Shown here: positions 45,477 through 55,123 of the stretch, in pieces
Layout: each line of letters starts with the position of its first letter
How positions within the stretch are numbered: the first letter of the stretch is position 1
Assembly (NCBI RefSeq): GCF_001905845.1
Contig: NZ_LIVZ01000015.1
Coordinates: 62,001-126,000 of the forward strand
DNA: 64,000 nt
Source of the DNA: Streptomyces sp. TSRI0107
GTDB taxonomy: Bacteria > Actinomycetota > Actinomycetes > Streptomycetales > Streptomycetaceae
Direction of reading: 5' to 3'
The notes under the pieces: generated by a model
Databases searched by the model: none
Told to the model about the DNA's origin: nothing
The model's input: only the letters and a program-made list of their open reading frames with translations
Program-made: the position numbers and the translations under genes

Positions 45477-46430
45477 TCACTTCGGCGCCGGTGCCGCGCA
45501 GACCGCGACCCCGCGTTCCTGGACACTGCCCAGCACCAGCAGCTCGCCGGTACGGCAGACGCTGGTCACCATGCGGTAGCCGGAGCGGCGGCGGGTGAGG
45601 TGGTGGACGGTCTCTCCGTGGTCGTCGACCGCGAGGACGCCGATCGTGCCGGAGGGGCGGAAGGGGGCTTGGAGGGCGAGCCGGGCGGCGGCGCGACGTA
45701 CGGCGGGGGCGGTGCGGTGCAGCAGGTCGAGGGGCGGGACGCGGGGGCCGGCCAGGGACACCCAGACCGGTTCGCCGGGGGCGCCGCGCCAGAGGTTGTC
45801 GGGCATGCCCGGCAGGTTCTCGACGAACGGCTCGGTGCGCCCTGCGCGCGGACCGGTGATCCAGTGGCGGCTGAGGCGGCGGGCGCCGGTCTCGGCGACG
45901 ACCAGGAAGCTCTCGTCGGCGCTCGGCGCCAGGCCGTTGGCGAACTGGAGGCCTTCGGCGACCACGTCGAGACCGCCGTCGGGGGTGAGCCGCAGCAGCC
46001 GTCCGGTGCCGGTGTGTTCGACGATGTCGCCGATCCACTGGCTGAGGGGGTAGCGGCTGCTGGAGACGGTGAAGTACACCGTGCCGTCGGAGAGCGCGAC
46101 GGCGTTGCTGCAGAACCGCAGCCGCTCCCCCGCCACCGCGTCCGCGAGGAGGTCGACGGTGCCGTCGGCGAGGTCGACGCGCAGCAGTCCGCGTTCGGCG
46201 TCGCACACCAACAGCGCGTCGTCGGGGAGGAGTTCGAGGCCGAGGGGGCGGCCGCCGGTGTCGGCGAGTGTGGTGACGCTGGGCGTGCCGTCCAGTCCGT
46301 CGAGGCGCAGGATGCGGCCGTCCTCGACGCCGGTGAGCACCCGGCCGCGGTCGTCGGCGACGACGTCCTCCGGGCCGTGGCCGCCAACGTCGACGTAGCG
46401 CAGGGGAACGAGCGTGGCTGATCGGTCCAT
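45477..46430 (-). CDS. SMP-30/strictosidine synthase-like beta-propeller protein
   Basis: A 317-residue six-bladed propeller of the strictosidine synthase-like/SMP-30 class. [22 protein letters not shown] near residue 15, [26 protein letters not shown] near 65, [18 protein letters not shown] near 130, and [12 protein letters not shown] near 200 follow the family blade order. There is no signal peptide. Related proteins hydrolyse lactones or esters, but many have no known activity. Start at [10 protein letters not shown]; three more codons are possible. Confidence 0.88.
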   Translation of the reverse strand: MDRSATLVPLRYVDVGGHGPEDVVADDRGRVLTGVEDGRILRLDGLDGTPSVTTLADTGGRPLGLELLPDDALLVCDAERGLLRVDLADGTVDLLADAVAGERLRFCSNAVALSDGTVYFTVSSSRYPLSQWIGDIVEHTGTGRLLRLTPDGGLDVVAEGLQFANGLAPSADESFLVVAETGARRLSRHWITGPRAGRTEPFVENLPGMPDNLWRGAPGEPVWVSLAGPRVPPLDLLHRTAPAVRRAAARLALQAPFRPSGTIGVLAVDDHGETVHHLTRRRSGYRMVTSVCRTGELLVLGSVQERGVAVCAAPAPK

Positions 46431-46510
46431 GGCGCCCATCCTGTCAGGTGACGCGCCGTCAGCAGTAGGCGTGGGGAGTGAGCATCACGAGTGGGCGTCG
46501 GGCGCGGCCG

Positions 46511-46795
46511 TCACCAGCCCTTTTCGAAGATGCGGGCCACCTCCGCGGCCCGGACCTCGTCGCGGCGGTAGTGGACTTGGTCACCGATCCGGTGGCTGCG
46601 GAGCAGGCCGAGGGCGGCGAGGAGGGCGAGGTGGGTGTCGGCGACCGGGCGCGGCAGGCCGAGTTTCGCGGCGACGGCGTCGGCGGTGACGCCGTGCGTG
46701 GGACAGGTGTCGGGATGCGGCGGGAAGTGGGCGGCCGGATCCTTGAGCCATTCCAGGATGCGCATGCGGGTGTCGTTGACGGGAGTCCTCAGCAT
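46511..46795 (-). CDS. Small ArsR-like winged-helix regulator
   Basis: A 94-residue single-domain regulator (TRMRILEWLKDPAAHF; VTADAVAAKLGLPRPVADTHLALLAALGLL; VHYRRDEV as the wing). Unlike metal sensors of the ArsR family it shows no CxC pair; one Cys/His cluster (HPDTCPTH) could bind metal. The short length and GGGGGACGAG ribosome site support a real gene. Its target is unknown; the next gene downstream on the strand is the propeller protein. Confidence 0.85.
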   Translation of the reverse strand: MLRTPVNDTRMRILEWLKDPAAHFPPHPDTCPTHGVTADAVAAKLGLPRPVADTHLALLAALGLLRSHRIGDQVHYRRDEVRAAEVARIFEKGW

Positions 46796-46928
46796 CTCGT
46801 CCCCCTCGGTCGGGCCCCTCACTGCCGGTTTTCCCCGCGCGGCGCGGGGCGAGACATCGCATCCCGGCCTCCGCGCCTCCTGTCCGATGTCGAACGGGTC
46901 TTCGACTCCCGGTGGCGGGAAAGGCCGA

Positions 46929-46968
46929 GGGCCCGGCCGCGCGGGTGCGTACTCGCGCGGCCGGGCCC
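46929..46968. terminator. Strong hairpin after the galactanase gene
   Basis: A perfect 15-bp stem (GGGCCCGGCCGCGCG against CGCGCGGCCGGGCCC) with a 10-base loop, about 57 bases past the leftward galactanase stop. It has no T-run, which is usual for streptomycete terminators. Confidence 0.8.
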
Positions 46969-47024
46969 CGGGGTGCGTTGGCCGGCGGTGGCCGAAGCGG
47001 CTCAGCGGGAGCCGGCCGGCGGGC

Positions 47025-48584
47025 TCAGCGGTGGCCGAACCACGCCATCGCCGGGAGCGCCCGGTCGTCGTAGCCGAACAGGGCCTGGTTCTCCCAGCCG
47101 TTGCCGGAGGAGGCGTCGGTGGGGTCCCAGCCGTTGCCGGTCACCGCCGTCCAGGTGGCCTCCCAGTAGAAGACACCGAGGCCGCGGCCGTTCGGGACGG
47201 CCTCGACGATGCTCGCGATGTCGTTCATCCACTTCGTCTGCCCGGCGGTGGTGGCCGGGTAGCCGGCGACGAGCTCCTCGGAGAGGTCGATGATGTTCTC
47301 GTGCGCGTCCTCGCTGTCGAGCCGGAAGGGGTAGGCCGTCTCGGCGACGAACACCGGCTTGCCGTAGCGGGTGGCGGCGTCGTCCAGGGTGGTCTGGAAG
47401 TCGTACAGGGAGCCGTGCCAGTAGCCGTAGAACGACAGGCCGATGGCGTCGAACTTCACGCCGTTGGCCACCGCCGAGTCGAACCACCAGCGGGTGCCGC
47501 TCAGGTCACCGCCCTTGGCGAGGTGCAGGGCCACGGTGGTGGAGGAGCTGACCGCCTTGACCGCGTCGTAGCCGGAGTTGAGCAGTCCGGCCAGCTGGGA
47601 CCAGTTGCTTGTGGAGCCCTCGTTCCACAGCATGCCGCCGTTGATCTCGTTGCCGACCTGGACCATGTCGGCGGTGGTGCCCTGGGCCTTCAGCGCGTTC
47701 AGCACGTCGTACGTGTGGTTGTACACGTCCGTCTTCAACTGGCTGTAGGAGTGGCTCGCCCAGGCGGCCGGCTTGGACTGGGCGCCCGGGTCGGCCCAGG
47801 TGTCCGAGTAGTGGAAGTCGACGAGCAGTTTCATGCCCTGCGCCTTGATCCGCTTGGCCTGGGCGAGCACGCGCGTCTTGTTGTGGTAGCCGTCGGCGGG
47901 GTTCACCCAGACCTTCAGCCGGGCGTAGTTCATGCCGGCGGACTTCATGACGGCGAGCGGGTCGGCCTTGCCGCCGGAGCTGGTCCGGTAGACCCCGCCG
48001 AGGGCCTCGCTCTTGGCGATGGAGGAGACGTCGGCGCCGTGGATGGTGGTGCCGGACGTGCCCGAGGTGAACGTCAGGTCGTCGACGTTGATCCAGTTGC
48101 CCGCGTTGGCGTCGCTGTTGATGCTGATCGTGCACTGGTTGGTGGTCACGTCGACCGGTACGACGATGCGGATCCAGCCGTCGGCGGAGACCGGCAGGTC
48201 CGTGCGCTGTTCGGCGCCGCCGCAGTTCTTCAGGGCTATGTACGCGGAGTTCTGGCCGCCGCCGGAGCGGACCCAGGCGGTCAGCTTGTACTTGCCGTTG
48301 GTCAGGCCGGAGAGGTACTGGTACGTCTCCACCTTGTAGGCGGTGGACGCCCAGTGGCTCAGCCGGTAGGCGCCGCCGTGGCCGCCGGCCTCGGTGAAGG
48401 AGGCGCCGGTGGAGCCGTACTCGGACCAGCCGCCCGGGGTGGCGGAACCCGCGCCGTCGGCCTCGAAGCCGCCGTTGGTGAGGGTGCTCGCCGCCTGGGC
48501 GGTCTGCGCGGGCAGGAAGGTGAGGGCGAGCCCGGCGGCGAGCGGCAGCAGCAGGGCTCTCAGGGTGCGTCTGGGATGGAACAT
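47025..48584 (-). CDS. ganA: Secreted arabinogalactan endo-beta-1,4-galactanase (GH53)
   Basis: A 519-residue exported enzyme. After a signal peptide (about 1-31) there is a carbohydrate-binding beta-sandwich (about 33-172, starting STLTNGGFEADG, CBM61-like), then the GH53 barrel (about 180-519). The acid/base glutamate is in VQVGNEINGGML near 316 and the nucleophile in VFVAETAYPF near 418. It cuts galactan side chains of pectin outside the cell into oligosaccharides for the ABC importer at 50938-54079. A terminator separates it from the beta-galactosidase gene, so it should have its own promoter. Confidence 0.95.
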   Translation of the reverse strand: MFHPRRTLRALLLPLAAGLALTFLPAQTAQAASTLTNGGFEADGAGSATPGGWSEYGSTGASFTEAGGHGGAYRLSHWASTAYKVETYQYLSGLTNGKYKLTAWVRSGGGQNSAYIALKNCGGAEQRTDLPVSADGWIRIVVPVDVTTNQCTISINSDANAGNWINVDDLTFTSGTSGTTIHGADVSSIAKSEALGGVYRTSSGGKADPLAVMKSAGMNYARLKVWVNPADGYHNKTRVLAQAKRIKAQGMKLLVDFHYSDTWADPGAQSKPAAWASHSYSQLKTDVYNHTYDVLNALKAQGTTADMVQVGNEINGGMLWNEGSTSNWSQLAGLLNSGYDAVKAVSSSTTVALHLAKGGDLSGTRWWFDSAVANGVKFDAIGLSFYGYWHGSLYDFQTTLDDAATRYGKPVFVAETAYPFRLDSEDAHENIIDLSEELVAGYPATTAGQTKWMNDIASIVEAVPNGRGLGVFYWEATWTAVTGNGWDPTDASSGNGWENQALFGYDDRALPAMAWFGHR

Positions 48585-48666
48585 CGTCGTCCGTCGTCCC
48601 TTCGACGTAAGGGGGGATGGAGACCTCCGCGCCCCGGGCAGGGCCTGCCCGGAGTGGTGGAGGCGG

Positions 48667-48708
48667 CCCCTCCGCCCGCGGCTCTTCCGGCTCGCGCGGG
48701 CGGAGGGG
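48667..48708. terminator. Strong hairpin between beta-galactosidase and galactanase
   Basis: A perfect 14-bp stem (CCCCTCCGCCCGCG with CGCGGGCGGAGGGG) and a 14-base loop, 26 bases past the beta-galactosidase stop. It should largely uncouple the two leftward genes. Confidence 0.85.
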
Positions 48709-48733
48709 AGTCGGTTCGGCCCTCGGGCCGGGT

Positions 48734-50755
48734 TCAGCCGTCGAGCCGGACGACCCGTACGGCTCCCGCGGGGACCTCGACGCGGCCCGCGGCGCGCTCG
48801 CCCGTCAGCAGCTCGGTGCCGGGCGCCTCAAGCGGCACCTTGGCGTCGGTGCCGGTGTGGTTGACGGCGAACAGGTACGTGCCCGACTCGCCGGTGCGCA
48901 GCACCACTTCGACGTCCCGCGGCAGGTCGGCGCGCGGGGCGAGGCGCGCGTCCTCGGCGGCCCGGCCGAGGACCGCGTCGATGCCGTCCGCGCCGAGGCG
49001 GGTGGAGACGTACCAGGCGGTGCCCTCGCCGAGGCGGTGGCGGGTGACGGCGGGGCGGCCGGCGGTGAGGCCGTCGGCGTACGTCCACACCGTCTCGGCG
49101 CCGCGCGGCACCACGAACTCCGTCCACACGTCGGCGGCCAGTTCGCCGCCGTCGGGACCGGTGACCCGGACCGTTTCGCCCTTCAGCAGTGGCGAGAACT
49201 CCTCGACGGTCAGGCCGAGGACGTCGCGCAGCGCGCCCGGGTAGGCGCCCTCGTGGACGGCGTCGTGCTCGTCGACGATGCCGGAGAAGTACGACACCAG
49301 CAGGGTGCCGCCGTTCTCGACGTACCGGGTGAGGTTGCGGCCGGCGGCCTCGGTCATCAGATACAGCGCGGGCACCACGACCAGGGGGTAGGCCGACAGG
49401 TCGGCCTCCGGGTGGGCGAAGTCGACGGTGAGGTGGCGGTCGTAGAGCACCTCGTAGAAGGCGTCGGCGCGTTCGCGGGCGTCGTGGTCCTCGCTGGGCC
49501 GCCAGTCCAGGTTCTGCGCCCACCAGGAGTGCCAGTCCCACAGGACGGCCACGTCGGCCCGCGTGCGGGTGCCGCGGATCTCGTTCAGCGTGCCGAGGGA
49601 GGCGCCGAGTTCGACGACCTCGCGCCAGACGCGGGTGTCGGTGCCGCCGTGCGGGACCATCGCGGAGTGGAACTTCTCGGCGCCGCGCCGGGACTGCCGC
49701 CACTGGAAGAACATGGCGCCCTCGGAGCCGCGCGCCACGTGGGCGAGGGAGTTGCGGGCCATCTGGCCGGGTGCCTTGGCGGGGTTGCGGGCCTGCCAGT
49801 TGACGCCGGAGGTGGAGTGCTCCAGGAGCAGCCAGGGGGCGCCGCCGGCGACCGAGCGGGTGAGGTCGGCGGCCATGGCGAGGTTGACGTGGGTGCGGCG
49901 GCCGTCGGTGATCAGGTAGTGGTCGTTGGTGACGAGGTCGACCTCGCGGCCCCACGCCCAGTAGTCGATGGAGTCGCACTGGCTGAGCGCGGTCATGAAG
50001 TTGGTGGTGACCGGGACGCCGGGCGAGAGGCGGTGCAGGATGTCCCGCTCCGCCACGAAGTTCTCGCGGATGGTGGCGTCGGCGAACCGCCGGTAGTCCA
50101 GCGCCTGGCCGGGGTTGCCGACGGTGGGCGTGCGGCGCGGCGGGTTGATCTGCTCGAAGCCGGTGTACCGCTGGCCCCAGAAGGCGGTGCCCCAGGCCTC
50201 GTTGACCGCGTCGACCGTGCCGTACGTGTCCGCCAGCCAGCGGCGGAAGTGGGCGGCGCAGCTGTCGCAGTAGCAGGCCGAGACCGGCACCCCGTACTCG
50301 TTGTGCACGTGCCACATGGCGAGTGCGGGGTGGTCGCCGTAGCGCTCGGCGAGCCTGGTGGCGATGTTCGCGGCGGCCGCCCGGTAGTCGGCGTTGCTGT
50401 GGCAGATGGCGCCGCGGGAGCCGAACTCGTGGCGGATGCCGTCGGCGGTCACCGGCAGCGCCTCGGGGTGCGCGCGGTAGAACCAGACCGGGGGCACCAC
50501 GGTGGGGGTGCCGAGGTCGACGCGGACGCCGTTGTCGTGCAGCAGGTCCAGCAGGCGGTCGAGCCAGCCGAAGTCGTACTGCCCGGGTGAGGGCTCCAGC
50601 AGCGCCCAGGAGAAGATCCCCACGCTCACCATGGAGACGCCGGCCTCCCGCATCAGCCGTACGTCCTCGTGCCAGACGCTTTCCGGCCACTGCTCGGGGT
50701 TGTAGTCCCCACCGAAGGCGAGCCTGGTGAGGCCCTTGGGGGTGGTCTCCGGCAT
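48734..50755 (-). CDS. ganB: Beta-galactosidase, glycoside hydrolase family 42
   Basis: A 673-residue cytosolic enzyme that splits galacto-oligosaccharides. The GH42 barrel starts at FGGDYNPEQWPESVWHEDV. The acid/base glutamate is in HVHNEYGVP near 147 and the nucleophile in LLLEHSTSGVNW near 300. Cysteines in SACYCDSC near 155 fit the zinc cluster of the family. The trimerisation domain (about 395-600) and small C-terminal domain follow. It is divergent from the sugar-binding protein gene across a 182-base regulatory region with a lac-like operator. Confidence 0.96.
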   Translation of the reverse strand: MPETTPKGLTRLAFGGDYNPEQWPESVWHEDVRLMREAGVSMVSVGIFSWALLEPSPGQYDFGWLDRLLDLLHDNGVRVDLGTPTVVPPVWFYRAHPEALPVTADGIRHEFGSRGAICHSNADYRAAAANIATRLAERYGDHPALAMWHVHNEYGVPVSACYCDSCAAHFRRWLADTYGTVDAVNEAWGTAFWGQRYTGFEQINPPRRTPTVGNPGQALDYRRFADATIRENFVAERDILHRLSPGVPVTTNFMTALSQCDSIDYWAWGREVDLVTNDHYLITDGRRTHVNLAMAADLTRSVAGGAPWLLLEHSTSGVNWQARNPAKAPGQMARNSLAHVARGSEGAMFFQWRQSRRGAEKFHSAMVPHGGTDTRVWREVVELGASLGTLNEIRGTRTRADVAVLWDWHSWWAQNLDWRPSEDHDARERADAFYEVLYDRHLTVDFAHPEADLSAYPLVVVPALYLMTEAAGRNLTRYVENGGTLLVSYFSGIVDEHDAVHEGAYPGALRDVLGLTVEEFSPLLKGETVRVTGPDGGELAADVWTEFVVPRGAETVWTYADGLTAGRPAVTRHRLGEGTAWYVSTRLGADGIDAVLGRAAEDARLAPRADLPRDVEVVLRTGESGTYLFAVNHTGTDAKVPLEAPGTELLTGERAAGRVEVPAGAVRVVRLDG

Positions 50756-50842
50756 GGATGTCTCCCGGGTAATCGATCATTTGGGAACGTGCACACACAA
50801 CGGTGGCGGTGTGAGCCCAACATAACCGCACAGCAACAACCA

Positions 50843-50871
50843 TTGACAAGTGTCCGGGATGTTTCTCTACT
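50843..50871 (+). promoter_or_regulatory. Promoter of the galacto-oligosaccharide ABC operon
   Basis: TTGACA (50843-50848) and TCTACT (50866-50871) with a 17-base spacer, a near-ideal housekeeping promoter for this genus. The operator at 50871-50884 begins at the last base of the -10, so repressor binding would block transcription. Confidence 0.75.
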
Positions 50872-50884
50872 GTGAACGCTCACA
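50871..50884. promoter_or_regulatory. LacI-type operator TGTGAACGCTCACA
   Basis: The arms TGTGA/TCACA are perfectly inverted around ACGC, which is nearly the classical lac-type palindrome. It covers the predicted transcription start of the ABC operon. The LacI-family gene at the end of that operon is the natural candidate to bind it. Confidence 0.75.
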
Positions 50885-50937
50885 GAAGCATGGCAGGTTC
50901 TCGCGACAGGCGAGGACCCAGGTCAGGGGAGATATCC

Positions 50938-52257
50938 ATGCCGAACACGAAGCGCCGTCGCCTGGTGGCCACCACCGTCGCCGTCACACTCGGCGCCACC
51001 GTCCTCGCCGCCTGCGGCTCGGAGGACGGGGACAGCGAGGCCCGGTCCGGGCCCGTCTCGCTCACGTACTGGACCTGGACGCCCGGCATGGACAAGGTCG
51101 TCGACCTGTGGAACAAGGGCCCGGGCAAGAAGGAGCAGATCACCGTCACGGTGAAGAAGCAGGCGTCCGGCGACACCCTGGTCACCAAGATCCTCACCGC
51201 CCACAAGGCCGGCAAGGCGCCCGACCTGGTGCAGGCCGAGTACCAGGCGCTGCCGACCCTGGTCAGCAATGACGCGCTCGCCGACATATCGGGCGAGGTC
51301 GGCGGCGCGAAGGACAAGTTCGCCGAGGGCGTCTGGCAGCAGACCACGCTGGGCACGGACGCGGTGTACGCGGTTCCGCAGGACATCGGGCCGATGATGT
51401 TCTACTACCGCGAGGACCTGTTCGAGGAGTACGGCCTGAAGGTCCCGACCACCTGGGAGCAGTTCGCCGAGACCGCCCGCGCGCTGAAGAAGAAGGCTCC
51501 GGACAAGGACCTCACCACCTTCTCCGCCAACGACTCCGGCCTCTTCGCGGGCCTCGCCCAGCAGGCCGGGGCCAAGTGGTGGAGCACCGAGGGCCAGAAG
51601 TGGAAGGTCGGCATCAACGACCCGGCGACCCGGAAGGTCGCCGAGTTCTGGGGCGGCCTCGTGAAGGAGGGCGCCATCAACAACCAGCCGATGTACACCC
51701 CGGCCTGGAACAAGGCGCTCAACACCGGCAAGCAGATCGCCTGGGTCAGCGCCGTCTGGGCGCCCGGCACGCTGACCACCGCCGCGCCCGACACCAAGGG
51801 CAAGTGGGCCATGGCCCCGCTCCCCCAGTGGTCCGGCAGCGAGAACGTCACCGGCAGCTGGGGCGGCTCGTCCACCGCCGTCACCACGGACTCCGGCAAC
51901 AAGGAGGCCGCCGCCAAGTTCGCCGCCTGGCTGAACACCGACGGCGAGGCGCTGAACGCGCTGGCCAAGGAGAGCGGCATCTACCCGGCCTCCACCGCCG
52001 CCCAGCTCAGCGGCGCCTTCACCAAGTCGCCGGAGTACTTCTCCAACCAGGCCGACTTCTACACCCAGGCCGCCGAGATCGCGCAGACCACCGCGCCGTC
52101 CGCGTGGGGCCCGAACGTGAACGTCGCGTACACCACCTTCAAGGACGCCTTCGGCGCCGCCGCCAAGAACAAGTCGGACTTCACGGCCGCCCTGGACACC
52201 ATGCAGGAGGCCACCGTCGCCGACATGAAGAAGCAGGGCTTCGAGGTTTCCGAGTGA
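50938..52257 (+). CDS. Sugar ABC transporter substrate-binding lipoprotein
   Basis: A 439-residue family 1 extracellular solute-binding protein. The signal peptide ends in the lipobox LAAC (residue 23), so the protein is lipid-anchored outside. SLTYWTWTPG, VQAEYQALPTLVSNDALAD and VPQDIGPMMFYYREDLFEE follow the maltose-binding-protein-like fold. It starts the operon; the first permease begins in its stop codon (GTGA). With galactanase and beta-galactosidase next to it, galacto-oligosaccharides are the likely ligand. GGGGAG precedes the ATG. Confidence 0.95.
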   Translation: MPNTKRRRLVATTVAVTLGATVLAACGSEDGDSEARSGPVSLTYWTWTPGMDKVVDLWNKGPGKKEQITVTVKKQASGDTLVTKILTAHKAGKAPDLVQAEYQALPTLVSNDALADISGEVGGAKDKFAEGVWQQTTLGTDAVYAVPQDIGPMMFYYREDLFEEYGLKVPTTWEQFAETARALKKKAPDKDLTTFSANDSGLFAGLAQQAGAKWWSTEGQKWKVGINDPATRKVAEFWGGLVKEGAINNQPMYTPAWNKALNTGKQIAWVSAVWAPGTLTTAAPDTKGKWAMAPLPQWSGSENVTGSWGGSSTAVTTDSGNKEAAAKFAAWLNTDGEALNALAKESGIYPASTAAQLSGAFTKSPEYFSNQADFYTQAAEIAQTTAPSAWGPNVNVAYTTFKDAFGAAAKNKSDFTAALDTMQEATVADMKKQGFEVSE

Positions 52258-53177
52258 CGACCGCACGCCGGAAGTCGTACGGGGTCAAGGGGGCCCCGTA
52301 CGCCTTCCTCCTCCCCGCCACGATCCTGTTCGCCCTGTTCTTCGCGCTGCCCATCGGGTACGCGGTCTGGCTCAGCTTCCGCAAGGTGAAGGTGTCCGGC
52401 CTCGGCCTGGGCTCCGGCGCCCGCACGGAGGTCTGGGCCGGCCTGGAGAACTACACCGCCGCGCTCTCCGACAGCGAGCTGCTGGACGGCGCGCTGCGCG
52501 TGCTCGGCTACGGCTGCCTCGTCGTCCCGCTGATGCTGGGCCTCGCCCTGCTGTTCGCGCTGATGCTCGACTCCGACAAGGTGCGGCTCGCCCCGTTCAC
52601 CCGGCTCGCGATCTTCCTGCCGTACGCCATCCCCGGCGTGGTGGCCGCGCTGCTGTGGGGCTTCCTCTACCTGCCGGACGTGAGCCCGTTCTACTTCGTG
52701 CTCGACAGGCTGGGCCTGCCGCAGCCGGACCTGCTGGACGGCGGGCCGCTCTATCTCGCCCTGTCGAACATCGCGGTCTGGGGCGGCACCGGCTTCAACA
52801 TGATCGTCATCTACACCTCGCTGCGGTCGATCCCGGCCGAGGTGTACGAGGCGGCGAAGCTGGACGGCGCCACCCCGCTGCAGATCGCGCTGCGCATCAA
52901 GATCCCGATGGTGGCGCCCTCGCTGGTGCTGACCTTCTTCTTCTCGATCATCGCGACGCTCCAGGTGTTCAACGAGCCGACCACCCTCAAGCCGCTCACC
53001 AACTCCGTGTCCACGACGTGGAGTCCGCTGATGAAGGTGTACCAGGACGCCTTCGGCAAGGGTGACATCCACGCGGCGGCCGCCCAGGCCACGATCATCG
53101 CCCTGGCCACGCTGCTGCTGTCCTTCGGCTTCCTGCGGGCCGCGAACCGTCGTCAGAAGCAGGAGGCGGCACGATGA
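52254..53177 (+). CDS. Sugar ABC transporter permease, MalF-like
   Basis: A 307-residue inner-membrane permease with six helices. The EAA loop that contacts the ATPase is YEAAKLDGATPLQIALRIKIP near residue 200. GTG start overlapping the binding-protein stop. It would form a heterodimer with the next gene product. No ATPase gene lies in the locus, so a shared MsiK-type ATPase encoded elsewhere is presumably used, as is normal for streptomycete sugar importers. Confidence 0.95.
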   Translation: MTTARRKSYGVKGAPYAFLLPATILFALFFALPIGYAVWLSFRKVKVSGLGLGSGARTEVWAGLENYTAALSDSELLDGALRVLGYGCLVVPLMLGLALLFALMLDSDKVRLAPFTRLAIFLPYAIPGVVAALLWGFLYLPDVSPFYFVLDRLGLPQPDLLDGGPLYLALSNIAVWGGTGFNMIVIYTSLRSIPAEVYEAAKLDGATPLQIALRIKIPMVAPSLVLTFFFSIIATLQVFNEPTTLKPLTNSVSTTWSPLMKVYQDAFGKGDIHAAAAQATIIALATLLLSFGFLRAANRRQKQEAAR

Positions 53178-54079
53178 GTTCTCTTGCCATCGCCAAGACC
53201 GACACGGCCACGGACGCCACGCCCGGCACCGGCCGGCGCCCGCCGCTGCGCCGCCGGATCGCGCTGATCCCGACGGTGACGCTGCTGCTCGGCGCGCTGT
53301 ACTGCCTGCTGCCCGTGGCGTGGGTGGTGATCGCCTCGACGAAGTCCGGCAGCGAGCTGTTCTCCACGTTCACCTTCCTGCCGGGCTCCGGCTTCACCGA
53401 GAACCTCTCGGACCTGAGCGCCTACCGCGACGGCGTGTACTGGCAGTGGATGGCCAACTCCGCCCTCTACGCGGTCCTCGGCGCCCTGCTGTCCACGGCG
53501 GTGTCGTCCTTCGCCGGGTACGCGCTGGCGACGTACCGCTTCCGCGGCCGCGAGACGATGTTCAACGTGCTGCTCGCGGGCGTGCTGATGCCCCCGGTGA
53601 TCCTCGCGATCCCGCAGTACCTGCTGCTGGCGAAGGCCGACCTCACCGACTCCTACCTGTCGGTGCTGCTGCCGCAGATCCTCTCGCCGTACGGCGTCTA
53701 CCTCGCCCGCATCTACGCGGCGGCCGCCGTGCCGGGCGACGTCGTGGAGGCCGGGCGGATGGACGGCGCGAGCGAGTGGCGGATCTTCACCCGGATCGCG
53801 CTGCCGATGATGCTGCCGGGCCTGGTGACGGTCTTCCTGTTCCAGTTCGTGGCGATCTGGAACAACTTCCTGCTGCCGTACATCATGCTCAGCGACGACG
53901 AGAAGTTCCCGATCACGCTCGGTCTGTACACGCTGCTGGAGCAGGGCTCCAACACCCCGGCGCTGTACACGCTGGTGATCACCGGCGCGTTCCTCGCGGT
54001 GCTCCCCCTGGTCGCGCTGTTCCTGGTCATCCAGCGGTTCTGGAGCCTGGATCTGCTGTCCGGGGCCGTAAAGTCATGA
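53174..54079 (+). CDS. Sugar ABC transporter permease, MalG-like
   Basis: A 301-residue permease with six helices and the EAA loop VVEAGRMDGASEWRIFTRIALP near residue 190. It overlaps the MalF-like gene by four bases and the LacI gene by four bases, so all are translated from one message. The N-terminal 30 residues (Thr/Ala-rich, then RRPPLRRRI) are cytoplasmic. It completes the importer with the MalF-like subunit. Confidence 0.95.
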   Translation: MSSLAIAKTDTATDATPGTGRRPPLRRRIALIPTVTLLLGALYCLLPVAWVVIASTKSGSELFSTFTFLPGSGFTENLSDLSAYRDGVYWQWMANSALYAVLGALLSTAVSSFAGYALATYRFRGRETMFNVLLAGVLMPPVILAIPQYLLLAKADLTDSYLSVLLPQILSPYGVYLARIYAAAAVPGDVVEAGRMDGASEWRIFTRIALPMMLPGLVTVFLFQFVAIWNNFLLPYIMLSDDEKFPITLGLYTLLEQGSNTPALYTLVITGAFLAVLPLVALFLVIQRFWSLDLLSGAVKS

Positions 54080-55107
54080 CCATGGGCAATACGGGGGGCC
54101 GGCGCAAGCCGCCGACGATTCACGACGTGGCGCGCGAGGCGGGCGTCTCGCGCGGCACCGTCTCGCGCGTGCTCAACGGCGGCCACTACGTCAGCCCGGC
54201 GGCACAGGAGGCGGTCAACGCCGCCATCCGCAAGACCGGGTACGTCGTCAACCGGCACGCGCGCTCCCTGATCACCGGCCGCTCGGACTCCGTCGGCTTC
54301 CTGCTGACGGAGCCCCAGGAGCGGTTCTTCGAGGACCCCAACTTCAACGTCCTGCTGCGCGGCTGCACCCAGGCGCTGGCCGCGCACGACATCCCGCTGC
54401 TGCTGATGCTGGCGGGCACCGAGGACGAACGGCGGCGCATAACGCGGTACATCACCGCCGGGCACGTCGACGGGGTGCTGCTGGTCTCCAGCCACTCCGG
54501 TGACCCGGTCGCCCAGGAGCTGCGCGAGGCGGGCGTGCCGCTGGTCGCCTGCGGCAAGCCGATCGGGCTGGGCTCCAAGGTGAGTTACGTCGCCGCCGAC
54601 GACCGGGACGGCGCCCGGGACATGGTCCGGCATCTGCTCTCTCTCGGCCGGCGCAGGATCGGCGTGGTGACCGGTCCGCTCGACACGCCCGGCGGTGTGG
54701 AGCGGCTCGCCGGTTACAAGGAGGTGCTGGCCGAGGCAGGCCTCCCGGTCGACGACGACCTCATCGTCTCCGGCGACTACAGCCGCGCCAGCGGCGAGGC
54801 GGGCGCCGAGCGGCTGCTCGCGCAGGCCCCCGGCATGGACGCGGTGTTCGTCGCCTCCGACCTGATGGCCCAGGGCGTGCTCACCGCGCTGCAGCGGGCC
54901 GGGCGGCGGGTGCCGCAGGACATCGCCGTCGGCGGCTTCGACGACTCCCCCGCCGCGCTCGCCGCGAGCCCCGAGCTGACGACCATACGGCAGCCGTGGG
55001 ACCGGATCAGCGCCGAGATGGTGCGGGTGCTGCTCGCCCAGATCGGGGGCGAGGACCCGGCGGCGGTGATCCTGCCGACGGAGCTGGTGAGGCGGGAGTC
55101 CACCTGA
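54076..55107 (+). CDS. LacI-family repressor of the galactan locus
   Basis: A 343-residue regulator. The N-terminal helix-turn-helix is PPTIHDVAREAGVSRGTVSR (about 12-31), followed by the hinge helix and a periplasmic-binding-protein-like effector domain (about 65-340, VGFLLTEPQERFF; AVFVASDLMAQGVL; GGFDDSPAA). It is the last gene of the ABC operon with a 4-base overlap. The operator at 50871-50884 would let it repress its own operon, and possibly the divergent beta-galactosidase, until a galactose-containing sugar binds. Confidence 0.94.
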   Translation: MTMGNTGGRRKPPTIHDVAREAGVSRGTVSRVLNGGHYVSPAAQEAVNAAIRKTGYVVNRHARSLITGRSDSVGFLLTEPQERFFEDPNFNVLLRGCTQALAAHDIPLLLMLAGTEDERRRITRYITAGHVDGVLLVSSHSGDPVAQELREAGVPLVACGKPIGLGSKVSYVAADDRDGARDMVRHLLSLGRRRIGVVTGPLDTPGGVERLAGYKEVLAEAGLPVDDDLIVSGDYSRASGEAGAERLLAQAPGMDAVFVASDLMAQGVLTALQRAGRRVPQDIAVGGFDDSPAALAASPELTTIRQPWDRISAEMVRVLLAQIGGEDPAAVILPTELVRREST

Positions 55108-55123
55108 GGGCCTGACGGACGGC

